Below, piece after piece: positions 8,897-18,212 of a stretch of 64,000 nucleotides of DNA. Source of the stretch: Arcobacter caeni (GTDB lineage Bacteria; Campylobacterota; Campylobacteria; Campylobacterales; Arcobacteraceae); assembly GCF_003063245.1 (NCBI RefSeq), contig NZ_MUXE01000008.1:41147-105146 (forward strand), given 5' to 3'. Every line of letters starts with the position of its first letter. Position 1 is the stretch's first letter. The translations under genes were made by a program, and so were the position numbers. The notes beneath the pieces were generated by a model, which did not search any database, was not told the DNA's origin, and was given only the letters and a program-made list of their open reading frames with translations.

Positions 8897-9590
8897 TTTT
8901 ATGTTTATATTTATTTTAGTAGTTTTTAGTGCTTGTACTTCTTCAAAAGAAGAGCTGGCTTTTGAAAAACCAGAAATTCAAATACCTAGGAAAAGTCCTG
9001 AACCATTAAAAAATAAAGGCTCTTTATATTCTATGCAAGGAGCCTCATTATTTGCTGATAAAAAAGATTTACAAGTTGGAGATATTATACAAATAGTTAT
9101 ATCTGAAAACACTAAACAAGCAGCTAATAATAAAAGAGAATTAACAAGTACAAGAGCTAATAAGTTAGGTGGTGGATTATTAGCAGCAACCGGAACAAAT
9201 AGTTTAGGTGGTGCAGTTGGTAGTGCAGCAAATGATTTTAATTCAAATCTTGGTGTAGGTTTTTCAACAGACGCTTCCTCTTCTGATAAGGGAAGTGTAA
9301 AAACACAAGTAGCTGAAACTTTTTCTAGTACGGTTTCTGCAATTATTGAAGAAACTTATCAAAATGGGAATTATTATATTAAAGGTAAAAAAGAGATGTT
9401 AATTGAAGGTCAAAAACAAGAAGTTATTATAAGTGGAGTTATTAGACCTTATGATATAACTTCGGATAATTCAATAAACTCTTCACAAATAGCGAATTTA
9501 AAACTTCTATACGATAAAAATGGTACTGAATCTGATATTTTAGAAACACCATGGGGATTAAAAGTTATAAGAGCAATTTGGCCATTTTAA
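8886..9590 (+). CDS. flgH: Flagellar L-ring lipoprotein FlgH
   Basis: This 234-residue protein starts with a lipoprotein signal whose lipobox reads FSAC (Cys at residue 17). FlgH forms the outer-membrane L-ring of the flagellum. Family features are LFADKKDLQVGDIIQIVISE in the first half (here partly quoted: VGDIIQIVISE) and NGNYYIKGKKEMLIEGQKQ with SGVIRPYDI in the second. The C-terminal hydrophobic strand ends in Trp-Pro-Phe. The start overlaps the preceding gene by 11 bases. It is separated in orientation from its partner flgI, which is on the opposite strand 3.4 kb away. Confidence 0.94.
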   Translation: MRNSFMFIFILVVFSACTSSKEELAFEKPEIQIPRKSPEPLKNKGSLYSMQGASLFADKKDLQVGDIIQIVISENTKQAANNKRELTSTRANKLGGGLLAATGTNSLGGAVGSAANDFNSNLGVGFSTDASSSDKGSVKTQVAETFSSTVSAIIEETYQNGNYYIKGKKEMLIEGQKQEVIISGVIRPYDITSDNSINSSQIANLKLLYDKNGTESDILETPWGLKVIRAIWPF

Positions 9591-9623
9591 TCTAATCTTA
9601 AGAAATGTAATGTAATAATTTGT

Positions 9624-9629
9624 TAAATT
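9624..9629 (+). promoter_or_regulatory. Possible -10 box before flgK
   Basis: TGT followed by TAAATT gives a weak extended -10 element ending 17 bases before ATG 9647. An unusually strong ribosome binding site, AAGGAGG, lies between. No sigma-54 or sigma-28 motif is visible in the 56-base gap. Confidence 0.3.
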
Positions 9630-9646
9630 ATACCTAAGGAGGTTCT

Positions 9647-11530
9647 ATGCTAAGTACATTGAGTGTTTCACAATCAGGACTAAATGCTGCTAAAACTGCA
9701 GTTGAAAATATTTCTAATAACATAGCTAATGAGAATACTCCTGGGTACAAAAAGAGAGTTGTTCAAGTTAGTGAATTAGCTCAAATGGATTCTCAGTTTG
9801 CAGGTAGAGGAGTAGGCGTAGATGGTGTATACAGAATTACTTCTCAATATATGTATGACAAACTTATTTCAGAAAATAGTAAAGTAAGTTATTATGATAA
9901 GTTATCTAGTATGCTTGGAAGTGTTGAATCAATTTTTAAAGAAACAATTGATAGTGGTTTTACAGCAGATTTAAATAGATATTATCAATCTGTTGAAAAT
10001 TTAAGAGCAAATCCAAGTTCTCAAGTATATAAAACAGCTTTACAAAATCAAGGAAAGATTTTAGTTGAATCTTTGCAGAATCTTTATTCAGGTGTTGAAA
10101 AACAACAGGCAAATGAAAAAAAAGAATTATATGCTAATGTTGATGGTGTAAATAGTATTTTAAAAGAGATAGGTTCTATTAATGAAAAAATAGAAAAATA
10201 TGGAGAAAATAATGATCTCCTTGATAAAAGAGATCAACTTGAATTAGAATTATCAAGTTATGTTGATGTAAGTGTAAGTAGAGATTCTGGTTATTATGAA
10301 CTAAAAATTGGCGGTCAAACAGCTATTAGTAGTAATACAAATGTAAGAACAATCGATGTAAAAGAAGAAGAAACTTTACAAAAAGACAAATATACTTTAG
10401 TAGATAACAGTACCGTTCCTATACCCACAGTATATGATGCATTAAAATATAATAAAGACTTTACACCAAAAATAATAGATGCAAATGATATAGTTACTTA
10501 TAAGTTGAACAACGAGTTTGAAGTATCAGTTACTATGGGTGAATTAATAACAATGGATTGGGATGGAGATGGTACGGCTACAACAGAGCCTGTAACAAAT
10601 TCTAATTTGACTAGAGCTTTAGTTTATAAGATAAACTCTAATCCAGATATGAAAGGTTCAATTACAGCATATAATGGAGATTATTCAATAGATGCTAGTG
10701 GGAATAAAGTTACTAAAGATACTCAAGATAACTATTTAAGAATTGAATCAAATGCTGGTGGAATTGCAAATGAATTTGATGGGAGGATTAGTATTGAAAA
10801 AAGAGATAATACTACTTCTTCAATAGTAGATAGTAGAGAATCTATTTATAGAAATGAGTCACAAAGTACGGATCCTAAATCAAAAGTTTATCTTTCAATT
10901 TATGATAATGAAGTTACAGCAAAAAGCGGTATTGTAAAAGCACAAGTAGAAAATTTATCATCAGATTCACCTAATAATAAATTTCAAGTTTATTTTGATA
11001 AATTAGATGCTTTTGCTCAAACTTTGGGAGATATAACTGATAAATATATCAAAACAGGAACAAATACTTATGTTTATGGAGAAGCAGCTAGTGATGAGTC
11101 TTTAGGAGTAATAAATTCTGTAGGGTTATTTAGTGGTTCAAGTATTAAAACTTTAAAGTTTAATGATAGTATGGTTAATGAATTAACTCAAGAGAAGTTA
11201 GATTATTTAGCAACTATGCAATGGAATAATAATTTGTCTTATGATGGAAAAGCTCAAACAGGGACATCAACATCAAAAGCATCATTATCTGAATTTTTTA
11301 GAGATTTAAGAGTTACTGTTTCAGCAGATAAAGAGAGTGTGAATTTTTTAAAGGATACTCAAGCTGGTGTTAAAATGTCAATTCAATCATCATATGATCA
11401 ATTAACTAAAGTTGATAAAGATAATGAAATGTTAGATTTGATGAAATTTCAAGCAGCTTATACTGCAAATGCTAAGATAATTACAGCAATAGATGAAATG
11501 TTGCAAACATTACTTGGATTAAAAAGATAA
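9647..11530 (+). CDS. flgK: Flagellar hook-associated protein 1 (FlgK)
   Basis: This 627-residue protein forms the first junction ring between hook and filament. The N-terminus (SGLNAAKTAVENISNNIAN, residues 10-28) is the classic rod/hook helix of the family, and the C-terminus (LMKFQAAYTANAKIITAIDE) is the matching D0 helix. The variable middle, about residues 240-480, contains acidic repeats such as DWDGDGTA. Length is normal for FlgK. An ideal AAGGAGG sequence precedes ATG. It heads a transcript continuing into fliD. Confidence 0.94.
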   Translation: MLSTLSVSQSGLNAAKTAVENISNNIANENTPGYKKRVVQVSELAQMDSQFAGRGVGVDGVYRITSQYMYDKLISENSKVSYYDKLSSMLGSVESIFKETIDSGFTADLNRYYQSVENLRANPSSQVYKTALQNQGKILVESLQNLYSGVEKQQANEKKELYANVDGVNSILKEIGSINEKIEKYGENNDLLDKRDQLELELSSYVDVSVSRDSGYYELKIGGQTAISSNTNVRTIDVKEEETLQKDKYTLVDNSTVPIPTVYDALKYNKDFTPKIIDANDIVTYKLNNEFEVSVTMGELITMDWDGDGTATTEPVTNSNLTRALVYKINSNPDMKGSITAYNGDYSIDASGNKVTKDTQDNYLRIESNAGGIANEFDGRISIEKRDNTTSSIVDSRESIYRNESQSTDPKSKVYLSIYDNEVTAKSGIVKAQVENLSSDSPNNKFQVYFDKLDAFAQTLGDITDKYIKTGTNTYVYGEAASDESLGVINSVGLFSGSSIKTLKFNDSMVNELTQEKLDYLATMQWNNNLSYDGKAQTGTSTSKASLSEFFRDLRVTVSADKESVNFLKDTQAGVKMSIQSSYDQLTKVDKDNEMLDLMKFQAAYTANAKIITAIDEMLQTLLGLKR

Positions 11531-11541
11531 AAGGATAAATC

Positions 11542-12894
11542 ATGGCTGATGGAATATTAGGATTAGGATCTGGTCAAGCGGCATCTTTAAATAGTGAATT
11601 AATAGAAAAACTAAAAACTGCAGAAAGAAAATCAGCAGTAGCACCAATTGAAACAAAAATTGAAAAAATGACAAAAGAGAAAGTGATTTTTGCTAGTATT
11701 CAAACAAAAGTAGCAGAGTTATTAGATACAATTAAACCTTTTGATTTATTTGTTTCAGGAGGAGTTACTGCTTTTGAACAAAAATCAGCAACAACTTCTG
11801 GAGATTCAGTAACATTTGATGCAGCTGATATTAAAACATTAAAAAAGGGTACAACAACAGTAAATGTAGGACAGCTTGCACAAAAAGATGTATATGAATC
11901 TCTTAGTGTAAATGGATCAAATAAAGATGCTATAATCAATCAAGGTACATTAACAATTAATGGGAAAGATTTTGTTACTACAAATATGACTTATCAACAA
12001 TTAGCAACAGCTATTACAGCAGAATCGGGAATGAATGCAAATTTTGAACAAGTAGGATCAAATGAATATAAATTAATTATTAAAAGTGAAGAATCAGGGA
12101 CTGCTAATAAATTAGAAATAACTGGAGATGCGAGTGTTAACTTAGGTTTTAATCATGTACTAACTGCTCAAGATATGAAAGCAACAGTTGATGGTGTTAA
12201 ATATAGTGTATCATCAAATACTTTAATAGTAGATGGATTAAAGATAACTGCAAATAAAGTAGATAGTAAAGTTATTGATAATGGTAACGAAGTCTACACT
12301 AGTGGTAGTAGCATAAATGTTGTTGAAGATAATACTCAAATTGAAACATTAATGAAAAACTTTGTAACTAAATATAATGAAGTTATATCATTAATTGATA
12401 CCGAAGTTTTAAGTGCTGATTCAGCTCTTGGCGATAAATCATCTATTAGAGGTATAGTAAGTGAGATAAAAGATAAATTATTTGGTTCTTATGGTACATC
12501 AGGAAATAAATCAGTATTTAATTTTGGAATAGAACTTGATAAATATGGTGGATTAACACTTGATAGTACAAAATTTAATAAAGTTGTACAAGAAGATATG
12601 TCAAGTTTAAAAGATTTGTTCCTTGGAACGGCTGAAAAAAAAGGTTTAGGAACTACATTAAAAGAGACTCTCGATAATATGAAGTTCTCAGGTGGTGTGT
12701 TAAACTCTTATGAATCTTCAATGACAACAAGAGAAATAATATTGAATGAAAGTAAAGAAAAAGCTGAAAAATTATTGGATGCAAAATATCAACAATTGGC
12801 ATTACAGTTTAGTGCATATGGAAGTTTGATTAATCAAATGGAATCATCATTTTCAGGATTGAAACTTATGATTCAACAATCAGTTGCAGGTTAA
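11542..12894 (+). CDS. fliD: Flagellar filament cap protein FliD
   Basis: This 450-residue protein begins MADGILGLGSGQAAS, matching the LGLGSG start of FliD, and carries the FliD N-domain (about 10-105) and C-domain (about 215-435). It caps the growing filament and folds incoming flagellin. The region KTLKKGTTTVNVGQLAQKD and the closing QFSAYGSLINQMESSFSGLK (helical, near 415-435) are family features. It is 11 bases after flgK and precedes the chaperone genes fliS and the FliT-position gene. Confidence 0.94.
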   Translation: MADGILGLGSGQAASLNSELIEKLKTAERKSAVAPIETKIEKMTKEKVIFASIQTKVAELLDTIKPFDLFVSGGVTAFEQKSATTSGDSVTFDAADIKTLKKGTTTVNVGQLAQKDVYESLSVNGSNKDAIINQGTLTINGKDFVTTNMTYQQLATAITAESGMNANFEQVGSNEYKLIIKSEESGTANKLEITGDASVNLGFNHVLTAQDMKATVDGVKYSVSSNTLIVDGLKITANKVDSKVIDNGNEVYTSGSSINVVEDNTQIETLMKNFVTKYNEVISLIDTEVLSADSALGDKSSIRGIVSEIKDKLFGSYGTSGNKSVFNFGIELDKYGGLTLDSTKFNKVVQEDMSSLKDLFLGTAEKKGLGTTLKETLDNMKFSGGVLNSYESSMTTREIILNESKEKAEKLLDAKYQQLALQFSAYGSLINQMESSFSGLKLMIQQSVAG

Positions 12895-12930
12895 GAAAAT
12901 AGTTATAGATATTTAATAATTAAGCAAATG

Positions 12931-12936
12931 TATAAT
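12931..12936 (+). promoter_or_regulatory. -10 box upstream of fliS
   Basis: A perfect TATAAT lies 40 bases before the fliS ATG in the 82-base gap after fliD. A purine-rich CAGGGAG ribosome site follows. It suggests fliS can be transcribed separately by the main sigma factor. Confidence 0.4.
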
Positions 12937-12976
12937 ATACTAGGGTAACAAAATAATTATCAGGGAGTTTTGAAGT

Positions 12977-13333
12977 ATGGGAATAGAAGTATATAATCAA
13001 CAAAATGCAGTATCAGATGATCCTTATGTTTTAGTACTAAAACTTTATGAGGGTGTTATAAAATATTTGTCATTTGTAAAAAATGCAATGGAAGAAAATA
13101 ATATTGAAACAAAGTTCACTTATATCAATAAATCAATAGCAATTTTTGATGAATTAAGAAATGTTTTGGATTTTGATGGTGGAGAAGTTGCTTATTATTT
13201 AGATGGTTTATACTTATACCAAATTGAAACTCTATTTAGTGCTGGAATTGATGATAATATCAATGCAGTTAATCAAGTTATGAAAGTTACTCAAGGATTA
13301 ATTGACGCATGGAAAGAAGAAACTGGTCTTTAA
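12977..13333 (+). CDS. fliS: Flagellin export chaperone FliS
   Basis: This is a 118-residue all-helical cytosolic protein. The N-terminal YNQQNAVSDDPYVLVLKLYEG and the central ELRNVLDFDGGEVAYYLDGLY (residues about 57-77) match FliS, which binds the C-terminal helix of flagellin and prevents early polymerisation. It follows fliD as in most bacteria. The last 25 bases overlap the next reading frame. Confidence 0.92.
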   Translation: MGIEVYNQQNAVSDDPYVLVLKLYEGVIKYLSFVKNAMEENNIETKFTYINKSIAIFDELRNVLDFDGGEVAYYLDGLYLYQIETLFSAGIDDNINAVNQVMKVTQGLIDAWKEETGL

Positions 13334-13578
13334 AAGCACTTAATGAATTAGTTTATATTGATTCATTAGATTCGTTTACTAAGGCTGATGCTTTAGTAAA
13401 ATGGCATAATGATTATTTAACAAATGCTTCTATTGCAGATTTTGATTTAGAATTAGAAGATTTAAAAAGACTTGAAGAACTTTTCTTTAAGAATATTAAT
13501 TTCTTAAAAGTTCAAAAAGAAGAAACAAGACTAGAGCTTGTTAAAATGCAAAAAGTGAAGAGATTTTTAAAACACTAA
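13309..13578 (+). CDS. Small helical protein in FliT position
   Basis: This is an 89-residue helical protein rich in Leu, Lys and Glu with no membrane segment. ATG 13309 is the only normal start in the frame; it overlaps fliS by 25 bases and has AAGGA 11 bases before it. Small helical chaperones of the FliT type often follow fliS, so an export-chaperone role is plausible, but the sequence itself shows no FliT motif that I recognise. Its 3' end overlaps the convergent tilS gene by 12 bases. Confidence 0.6.
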   Translation: MERRNWSLKALNELVYIDSLDSFTKADALVKWHNDYLTNASIADFDLELEDLKRLEELFFKNINFLKVQKEETRLELVKMQKVKRFLKH

Positions 13579-14547
13579 CTCTTGTAAATCTATCTTTTCT
13601 CTAAAAATATAAGCTCTCATATTTTTAGGGATTTTATTTATTCTATATAACTCTTTATATTTTTTATCTATAATTTCATTGCAGTTTGGTGTTATCCAAA
13701 TATAATTCTCTTGAATTGAGATATTTATTTTATGTGAAATAGTAATCTCTTTTTGTTTCAGAATCTCATTTCTTTGGGCATTTGAGAGTAAAATTCCTCT
13801 TTTTTTTAGATTTAAATCAATAGTTCTAATATTTAAATTATCATCATTTTGATTTAAAAAAATCTCCAACTCTTTTATTTTTTTAATTGGATTATTTTGA
13901 ATATTCAAAGAATTTAAATCATTTTGTAAATACTCAAAAGACTTTTTAACTCCATCACTAAAATTTTCTAAAAATTTATTAGAAAAATTATGTCTAAAAA
14001 AGTTTCTTTTGTATTTCTCATCAAAATTTGACTTATCAATAAAGTATTTATGATTATTTTTTATTAAATAGTTTTCAAGTTCATCTTTTGTGATATTTAA
14101 AAGTGGTTTATAGATTTTATAGTTTTCTTTTTGTTCAAATTCATTAAAGCCAATAAGTTCAACTAAACCAGCACCTTTTGATAGCTGCATCATAAACCAT
14201 TCGAGTTTGTCATTTAATTGATGGGCTGTGATTAAATTTTCATAAGAATTTTCTAAAATTATCTCTTCAAAAAACTTATATCTTATATCTCTTGCATTTT
14301 TTTCAAAGTTTGAAATATTTTCAAGTTTTGTTTCTTTTAAAAAGATATTCTTTTTGTATTTTGAAGCTAAAGTTTTTGCATAAAAAACTTCATCTTTGCT
14401 TTGAACTCTCTGATTATAATTAACAATGGCAATATCAAAAGGAATATTTTGTTTTAGAAGTAAAAAGAATAGTGCAGTTGAATCAACTCCTGCTGAAAAA
14501 GCTAGGAGGTTCTTTTGATTCTTAATAACACTAAAATCTAAGTTCAT
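13567..14547 (-). CDS. tilS: tRNA(Ile)-lysidine synthase
   Basis: This 326-residue enzyme converts cytidine 34 of the CAU-anticodon isoleucine tRNA to lysidine, using ATP and lysine. The PP-loop is FSAGVDSTALFF (residues 17-28), a common variant of SGGxDS. AHQLNDKLEWFMMQLSKG follows in place of the usual HHxxDQxET segment. The ARDIRYKFFE stretch is also typical. The protein is short because the C-terminal extension of the E. coli enzyme is missing, as is usual in Campylobacterota. It lies two bases downstream of rimO on the same strand. Confidence 0.92.
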   Translation of the reverse strand: MNLDFSVIKNQKNLLAFSAGVDSTALFFLLLKQNIPFDIAIVNYNQRVQSKDEVFYAKTLASKYKKNIFLKETKLENISNFEKNARDIRYKFFEEIILENSYENLITAHQLNDKLEWFMMQLSKGAGLVELIGFNEFEQKENYKIYKPLLNITKDELENYLIKNNHKYFIDKSNFDEKYKRNFFRHNFSNKFLENFSDGVKKSFEYLQNDLNSLNIQNNPIKKIKELEIFLNQNDDNLNIRTIDLNLKKRGILLSNAQRNEILKQKEITISHKINISIQENYIWITPNCNEIIDKKYKELYRINKIPKNMRAYIFREKIDLQELVF

Positions 14548-14549
14548 AT

Positions 14550-15890
14550 TTATCTAATTACAGTTGCTAGTAATTTATCTCCCGCAAGTTCTGTAACTTT
14601 TACTGTGTAAATTTGTCCAAATTTAATTTGTTCATTTTCACCTAGTTCATTGTCATTTATATAAATTTCACCATCAATATCAGGCGCCCAAAGAGTTTTT
14701 CTAGCACTTAATAAATACTCATGCTCTTCACTTTCTCCATCAACATAAACTTCAAAAGTTTTTCCAACTTCATTTTCTAAAGACTCTTGAGTAGTTAAAG
14801 CAATTATTTCACCAATAATTTCAGCTCTTTCATCAATTATTTCTTGTTCAATCAAATCTTTAGATTCTGCTGCTGCTGTTCCCTCTTCAGTTGAATATGA
14901 AAACACATTTGCTCTGTCAAATTTGAACTCTTCAATATATTTACAAAGTGTTTCATGGTCTTCAACCGTTTCCCCTGGATGTCCTGCTATAAATGTAGTT
15001 CTTACAAATGAGTTTGGTTTACTTCTCATGTGATTCATAAGTTCATTTAATTTTTCAACACCTTTTCCTCTTTTCATGATTTTAAGCATTGAAGCAGTTA
15101 TATGTTGTAATGGCATATCAAAATAGTTTACAAAAGTTTTAGAATCTGCAATTTTATCAATCAAAGATAAAGTTGTAGTTGATGGATAAAGATATAAAAT
15201 TCTAGCTGTTTTAATTCCATCAATTTTTTCAACTTCTTCAATTAAAAGTTCAAGACCATTTTTTATATCAAAATCTCTTAAAAATGAAGATGAATCCTGA
15301 GATACAAAAGAGAAATCAATATAACCTTTTGATACCAAAGATTTAACCTCTTTTACAAGTGATTCCAAAGTTCTTGAGTGAAGTTTTCCTTTAAATGACG
15401 GAATTGCACAAAAAGAACAAGTTTGATTACAGCCCTCACTTAATTTCACATAAGCATGATATGATGAACCTGTGATTACTCTTTCATTTTCATCAGAAGC
15501 TAAAAATACCTCATTTGAAAAGGCACTTCTTTTTTGATGTACAAGTAAATCAATTTTGTCATAATCTCCAACGCCTGTAAAAACATCGATTTCAGGCAAC
15601 TCTTTTTGAAGTTCACCTTGGTATCTTTCGCTTAAACATCCAGCCATTACTAAAACTGACTCTTTTTTTCTTTCATCGTGAAGATTAAAAATTGTATTTA
15701 AACTCTCTTGTTTTGCACTATCTATAAATCCACATGTATTTACGATGATCACATCGGCATTTGCTGCATCATCTGTGATTGTATAATCTTTTAATTTACC
15801 TAACATTACTTCTGAATCTACAAGATTTTTAGTACAACCAAGGCTTACTAAATGTAAAGTTTTTTTAGGATTTTTTACTGAAAATTTCAT
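14550..15890 (-). CDS. rimO: Ribosomal protein uS12 methylthiotransferase RimO
   Basis: This 446-residue radical-SAM enzyme adds a methylthio group to an aspartate of ribosomal protein S12. Three cysteines of the N-terminal domain are seen in LVSLGCTKNLVDSE, NTCGFIDSAK and VMAGCLSERY. The radical-SAM cluster is CNQTCSFC (about residues 152-159). A TRAM domain closes the protein. SLGCTKNLVDSE is diagnostic of RimO against its paralogue MiaB, which is encoded at 52193. It is followed by tilS with a two-base gap. Confidence 0.95.
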   Translation of the reverse strand: MKFSVKNPKKTLHLVSLGCTKNLVDSEVMLGKLKDYTITDDAANADVIIVNTCGFIDSAKQESLNTIFNLHDERKKESVLVMAGCLSERYQGELQKELPEIDVFTGVGDYDKIDLLVHQKRSAFSNEVFLASDENERVITGSSYHAYVKLSEGCNQTCSFCAIPSFKGKLHSRTLESLVKEVKSLVSKGYIDFSFVSQDSSSFLRDFDIKNGLELLIEEVEKIDGIKTARILYLYPSTTTLSLIDKIADSKTFVNYFDMPLQHITASMLKIMKRGKGVEKLNELMNHMRSKPNSFVRTTFIAGHPGETVEDHETLCKYIEEFKFDRANVFSYSTEEGTAAAESKDLIEQEIIDERAEIIGEIIALTTQESLENEVGKTFEVYVDGESEEHEYLLSARKTLWAPDIDGEIYINDNELGENEQIKFGQIYTVKVTELAGDKLLATVIR

Positions 15891-15953
15891 ATATGTATTC
15901 TTTTTATTTTATTTTTTTGCAATTTTATCATAAACTAAGATTAAAGCAAAATA

Positions 15954-16772
15954 TTAAAGCCAAATATTATCAAGAAGTCTAGTATTTCCAAATCTTGCAA
16001 CCACAAGAATTATTGTATTTTTTGGCTCTATAATTTTTAGTTCATTAAACTCTCTATCAACAATTGCCACATATTCAACATCCAAAGTTTGCATGATTGA
16101 ATAAAGTTTATTCTCCACAGCTTTTATATTTCTTTCTCCGCTTGCTATTAATGAACCTGCCATATATAAAGATTTTGAGATTAACAAAGCATCTTTTCTT
16201 TGAGTTGCATCTAAGTAAATATTTCTTGAGCTCAAAGCTAATCCATCATCTTCTCTTATAATTTCACAAGGAATAATATTTATAGGTAAAAACAAATCTT
16301 TTACCATTTGCATAATAAGTGAAAGTTGTTGAGCATCTTTTTTTCCAAAATAAGCATTTGTTGCTTGAGTTAAATTAAATAATTTTAATACAACTCTTAA
16401 AACTCCATCAAAATGTCCAGGTCTTGTTTTCCCCTCTAAAATATAACTTTTATTTGGAGCTTTTATTAAAATCTCTTCATTACCATACATAGTTGAAATT
16501 TCAGGCATAAAAACATAATCAACTTTGCACATTTGGCAAATTTTTTTATCTGCTTCATCTTTTCGTGGATATGCATCCAAATCTTCACCTGGTAAAAATT
16601 GAGTTGGATTTACAAAAATAGAAACAATAACTACATCATTTTCATTTCGTGCTTGTTTGATAAGTGAAATATGACCATTATGTAATGCACCCATTGTTGG
16701 TACAAATCCAACTGTTCCAGTGATATTTTTTCGTACTTCTTGTAACTCTTTTATAGTTTTTAAAACTTGCAA
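15954..16772 (-). CDS. panC: Pantothenate synthetase
   Basis: This 272-residue cytoplasmic enzyme joins pantoate and beta-alanine with ATP in coenzyme A synthesis. The N-terminal FVPTMGALHNGHISLI holds the HxGH nucleotide-binding motif (HNGH), and NPTQFLPGEDLDAYPR, GKTRPGHFDGV, FGKKDAQQL and LALSSRN are all signature segments. The length is normal. The other pantothenate genes panB and panD are not in this window. A lone ABC permease gene lies upstream on the same strand. Confidence 0.95.
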   Translation of the reverse strand: MQVLKTIKELQEVRKNITGTVGFVPTMGALHNGHISLIKQARNENDVVIVSIFVNPTQFLPGEDLDAYPRKDEADKKICQMCKVDYVFMPEISTMYGNEEILIKAPNKSYILEGKTRPGHFDGVLRVVLKLFNLTQATNAYFGKKDAQQLSLIMQMVKDLFLPINIIPCEIIREDDGLALSSRNIYLDATQRKDALLISKSLYMAGSLIASGERNIKAVENKLYSIMQTLDVEYVAIVDREFNELKIIEPKNTIILVVARFGNTRLLDNIWL

Positions 16773-16805
16773 TTTTTTTCCTTCTTAATCGTTTATGAAT
16801 TAAAG

Positions 16806-17765
16806 TTATTTTTCTTCGTAGTTTGGATTTAATTTCAATAAAACTAAATCTGCAATCATATTACCAATTAGTGTCAAAAAGGCACCAATTATTAAAATTC
16901 CCATAATTACTGGATAATCATGGCTTAAGGCACTTTGATAAAATAATAATCCCATTCCATCTATTGAAAAAATAGTTTCAAGAATCACAGAACCACCAAT
17001 AATTCCAGGAAGTGAAAGACCAAGTAAAGTGATAACTGGCGGATATAAATTTGGCAAAATATAATATCTCAAGATTTGTTTAGAAGTTAATCCTCGAGCT
17101 TTTGCAAAAAAAATATAATCAGACTTTAAAATCTCAATAGTTAAAGACCTAATATATAAAATCAAACTTCCAATCCCACCAAAAACAATTATAAAAATAG
17201 GTAAAACTAAATGCCAAGCATAATCTAAATAATAATCTAAACTTCCATCATTTGACATGCTATGAAGTCCAGCAATTGGTAAAATCTCAAAATTTATAGC
17301 AAAAATAAGAACCAACAAAAGTGCCAAATAAAATGATGGCATTGCAAAACTAAGAAGTGATAATTGACCTGTGAATTTATCAAAAAATGAGTTTTTATTA
17401 AGTGCTGATTTAATTCCAAAATATAAAGAGATTATAAATATTAAAACCATAGAAAGAATATTCAATATTAAAGTAATAGGCATTCTACTTAAAATTTCAT
17501 CTTTAACCATTTCTCCACTTGCAAAAGAAATCCCAAAATCTAGTTGAATAATAGAGTGAATCCAAGAGAAAAACTGAACATACAAAGGTTTGTCCAATCC
17601 ATAAATAGCTTTTAGTTGAGCAATTGATTCAGGAGTGATATTTGGATTTAATTCACCTGAAGCAAAAAAAGAGTTAGGCGCTGCATTTATTGCTATAAAA
17701 GATATAAGGCTAATTATAAAAAGCATGGTGATAAGGTATAATAGTTTTTTAAAAAATAGTTTCAT
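16806..17765 (-). CDS. ABC transporter permease, OppB/DppB type
   Basis: I start this at ATG 17765, giving 319 residues; a TTG at 17780 would add five. It has about six membrane helices and the binding-protein-dependent permease loop FFAKARGLTSKQILRYYILPNL (residues about 212-232), as in oligopeptide or nickel transporters. FGISFASGEMV near residue 95 is also typical of the OppB group. No substrate-binding protein, second permease or ATPase is beside it, so its partners must be elsewhere or lost. TATAAT on the minus strand lies only six bases before the ATG and no ribosome site is visible, which suggests a leaderless message. Confidence 0.85.
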   Translation of the reverse strand: MKLFFKKLLYLITMLFIISLISFIAINAAPNSFFASGELNPNITPESIAQLKAIYGLDKPLYVQFFSWIHSIIQLDFGISFASGEMVKDEILSRMPITLILNILSMVLIFIISLYFGIKSALNKNSFFDKFTGQLSLLSFAMPSFYLALLLVLIFAINFEILPIAGLHSMSNDGSLDYYLDYAWHLVLPIFIIVFGGIGSLILYIRSLTIEILKSDYIFFAKARGLTSKQILRYYILPNLYPPVITLLGLSLPGIIGGSVILETIFSIDGMGLLFYQSALSHDYPVIMGILIIGAFLTLIGNMIADLVLLKLNPNYEEK

Positions 17766-17793
17766 GTTGGGATTATACAAAAGATAGGTTTAA

Positions 17794-18147
17794 ATGATAG
17801 GTATAGACATAACATCAATAGATAGAATAAAAAAAATGTATGAAAAATTTGGAATAAAGGCTTATGAAAAGTTTTTAAATCCAAAGGAAATAGAAGTTGT
17901 AAAAAAGCCAGAAACAGCTGCTGGATTTTGGGCTGCGAAAGAGGCTGCTTCAAAAGCTATTGGAACTGGAATTGGTGCATCTTGTGGTTTTCATGATATT
18001 AAAATATCAAAAGGGAAACTTGGAAATCCAAAAATTAGATATAAGAAAAAAGTTAGAAAAGCTTTTGGAATAAAAAAATCTCATCTTTCGATAACTCACG
18101 ATGCTGGTTTTGCAATAGCTGTTGTTGTGAATATTTTTAAGAATTAA
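17794..18147 (+). CDS. acpS: Holo-[acyl-carrier-protein] synthase
   Basis: This 117-residue protein transfers phosphopantetheine from coenzyme A to acyl carrier protein. It begins IGIDITSIDRI, with the magnesium-binding Asp in the family's GxDxxxxxR pattern. The second site is FWAAKEAASKAIGTG (residues 50-64), and LSITHDAGFAIAV is the C-terminal signature. Length is normal. It is divergent from the ABC permease gene with 28 bases between the two starts. Confidence 0.94.
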   Translation: MIGIDITSIDRIKKMYEKFGIKAYEKFLNPKEIEVVKKPETAAGFWAAKEAASKAIGTGIGASCGFHDIKISKGKLGNPKIRYKKKVRKAFGIKKSHLSITHDAGFAIAVVVNIFKN

Positions 18148-18175
18148 GAGAAAATTTATCACTTTATGAATACAA

Positions 18176-18190
18176 TGATAATGATTATTA
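18176..18190 (+). promoter_or_regulatory. Fur-box-like operator before the FTR1 gene
   Basis: The 15 bases TGATAATGATTATTA match the 7-1-7 Fur consensus (TGATAAT-N-ATTATCA) at 13 of 14 defined positions. The site is 22 bases upstream of the FTR1 ATG. Fur with iron would repress such a promoter. The match is seen directly; binding is inferred. Confidence 0.7.
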
Positions 18191-18212
18191 TAGTTACTCA
18201 TAAGGATTTTTA

